Shown here: one piece after another, positions 5,248-6,545 of the stretch
How positions within the stretch are numbered: the first letter of the stretch is position 1
Layout: each line of letters begins with the position of its first letter
Assembly (NCBI GenBank): GCA_900549045.1
Contig: URNE01000140.1
Span: 1 to 6,545, forward strand
Origin: an uncultured bacterium
Lineage (GTDB): Bacteria > Verrucomicrobiota > Lentisphaeria > Victivallales > UBA1829
Reading direction: 5' to 3'
DNA length: 6,545 nucleotides
Position numbers and translations under genes: made by a program
The notes under the pieces: model-generated
What the model saw: the letters and a program-made list of their open reading frames with translations, nothing else
Database searches by the model: none
Told to the model about the DNA's origin: nothing

Positions 5248-6545
5248 AGTCGGCGACACGCTCGGCTCATACACGCTTCTCTGCGAGTGCGGGCAAGGTG
5301 CATACGGTTCCGTTTTCCTCGCGGAAAACACCTTCACGAAACGCCGCGTCGCTCTCAAAATCATCTGTTCTCAGGGACGCTCCTGCGAACGCGAACTCAA
5401 CGGTCTGATCCAGTACCAGACCGTCTGCCCGCGCACGAACCTGCTTCAGATCTACCATGTCGAAAAAGGCGACGACTGCTTCTGGTATACCATGGACGCC
5501 GCCGACAATCTCTCCGCCGAAGAGGGAAAATACATTCCCGACACTCTCGCGAACCGCCTCCGCGAACAGAGACGTCTCCCGACCGACGCCGTCCGCAGAA
5601 TGGCGGATGAACTGATTGCGAATCTGGAAACGCTGCATCGCCGCGGGCTCCTTCATCGCGACCTCAAGCCCGACAACATTCTGTGGATCGACGGATCCGC
5701 AACGCTGGGCGATATCGGGCTTGTAACCGACGCCGCCAACGTCAGCCTCGTCGGCACGCCCGGATTCCTCCCGCCCGAAGTTCTTGCCGGAATCCGCGAA
5801 TATCGCCAGGCGGACGACTACTATTCCCTCGGCAAGGTCATCTACTGCGCTCTGACCGGAATGCCTGTCGAAAAATATCCCGCATATCCGGCCTCGCTCA
5901 CCCTGTGCGGCGGCGCGGATATGATCCGGCTCTACAACAATCTCTGCTCCGGATCCGTCCCGGAAACGGCGTTCCAAGCCCCGTTTCCGCGCAGAAAAAA
6001 CAAATGGCTCATCTTCGCCGCGCTCCTTTTTCTGTTTCTTGCGGCAGGACTTTCCGCCGGAATCTTCTTCCTCCGCAAACCGGTTCAGCGGATTCCGTCG
6101 CAGCCGGTTCGGCAAACCGTTCCGCGGACGGTTCCGCAGACGGTTCCGCAGCCGACGAAGAAAAAGCGCACTCCACGCTTTAAAAGCAAAGAAGAATATA
6201 AAAAGCAGTTTGCCCTGTTGAATACCAGGTATCAGCATTCGGATGAATTTCAAAAACTCCTTCCGTGCCTCCGGGAAAAATATGACGAACTGCAGAGATT
6301 GAAAGTTCAGGCCATGGGCGACGCTGCGCTGACCCCTGTTTCGCCTGCCGAACTTGCCGAAGCGGAAGTGTACCTTCTGCAGCATCCCGAAAATGTCGAC
6401 AGCCGTTCCCCGGAGACGTACGTCCACTCGAAGCGGATGGACGCGGCCGTGGAGACGTTTAACCGAAAATATGCCGGCGACCCGGTCTGGCTTTATTTCA
6501 CCCTCCGCAACGATCTCATAACCCTCCTCCAGACGACTGTTCCCC
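5237..6545 (+). CDS. Transmembrane Ser/Thr protein kinase (3' end outside the window)
   Basis: The frame is open from the TTG at 5237 to the window edge (436 residues seen, no stop). It is a Hanks-type kinase: glycine loop GQGAYGSV (19-26), Lys41 in VALK, helix-C Glu53 (or Glu51), catalytic HRDLKPDN (Asp142, Lys144, Asn147), metal-binding Asp159 in DIG rather than DFG, GTPGFLPPE (173-181, PPE for the usual APE), and DDYYSLG (193-199) of helix F. The C-lobe then shortens: the final subdomain XI arginine is not evident. One membrane segment (257-279) is followed by a Pro/Thr/Gln linker with three TVPQ-like repeats (294-305), a basic patch (KKKRTPR), and a helical region of no family I recognise. 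The kinase domain should be cytoplasmic and the C-terminal part extracytoplasmic. Translational coupling to the sigma gene suggests the two work together. Catalysis looks intact despite the variations. Confidence 0.88.
   Translation, partial: MSCKVGDTLGSYTLLCECGQGAYGSVFLAENTFTKRRVALKIICSQGRSCERELNGLIQYQTVCPRTNLLQIYHVEKGDDCFWYTMDAADNLSAEEGKYIPDTLANRLREQRRLPTDAVRRMADELIANLETLHRRGLLHRDLKPDNILWIDGSATLGDIGLVTDAANVSLVGTPGFLPPEVLAGIREYRQADDYYSLGKVIYCALTGMPVEKYPAYPASLTLCGGADMIRLYNNLCSGSVPETAFQAPFPRRKNKWLIFAALLFLFLAAGLSAGIFFLRKPVQRIPSQPVRQTVPRTVPQTVPQPTKKKRTPRFKSKEEYKKQFALLNTRYQHSDEFQKLLPCLREKYDELQRLKVQAMGDAALTPVSPAELAEAEVYLLQHPENVDSRSPETYVHSKRMDAAVETFNRKYAGDPVWLYFTLRNDLITLLQTTVP
6116..6151 (+). repeat. 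Three tandem 12-bp repeats in the kinase linker
   Basis: ACCGTTCCGCGG is followed by two exact copies of ACGGTTCCGCAG, in frame, encoding TVPR-TVPQ-TVPQ (residues 294-305). A more degenerate copy precedes them (about 6095-6115, SQPVRQ). The repeats form a proline-rich spacer just outside the membrane segment, a place where length can change by whole units without breaking the frame. Confidence 0.8.

Noticed and set aside
5267..6427. A 386-codon open frame on the minus strand opposite the kinase.
   Set aside because: The plus strand encodes a kinase with all catalytic motifs. The minus-strand translation (Arg- and Phe-rich with low-complexity RLRNRPRN-type stretches) is a shadow of the linker repeats and codon bias.

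Overview
The window carries five plus-strand genes, the last cut off by the right edge, and a divergent promoter at the far left that reads out of the window on the minus strand. Coding regions are GC-rich with mostly G/C third positions, while promoters sit in short AT-rich gaps. The best lineage clue is the pairing of an ECF sigma factor of the type common in Planctomycetes with an overlapping membrane Ser/Thr kinase. This suggests the PVC superphylum. Lentisphaerota (Victivallis-like) is my best guess, but no rRNA or marker gene confirms it.

Layout. Positions 8-55 hold a strong-looking leftward promoter with a 14-bp perfect palindrome in its spacer. A second promoter (86-114) serves an exported sialate O-acetylesterase-like esterase (170-2287), which ends in a clean intrinsic terminator (2313-2354). 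The T-tract of that terminator overlaps the -35 of the next promoter, which drives a two-gene unit: a Cof-type HAD phosphatase (2399-3193) and, 15 bp later, a MATE-family transporter (3209-4576). After an 83-bp gap with its own promoter (4623-4651) comes the ECF sigma factor (4660-5247), whose ATG lies at the predicted transcription start. A transmembrane Ser/Thr kinase follows, starting at a TTG (5237) that overlaps the sigma gene by 11 nt and remaining open to the window end.

How the parts relate. The esterase probably removes O-acetyl groups from sialic acids or other acetylated glycans outside the cytoplasm, and the leftward promoter with its LacI-type operator would fit a neighbouring carbohydrate gene. 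The HAD and MATE genes are probably co-transcribed, but their substrates cannot be read from sequence. The sigma/kinase pair looks like a self-contained signalling module: a kinase with an extracytoplasmic C-terminal part, translationally coupled to the sigma factor it may control.

The three plus-strand promoters share the -10 heptamer TATATTA and the leftward one has TATATTT, so a single housekeeping-type sigma factor probably reads all four. The only genuinely unusual system here is the sigma/kinase module. The other genes are ordinary members of known families.
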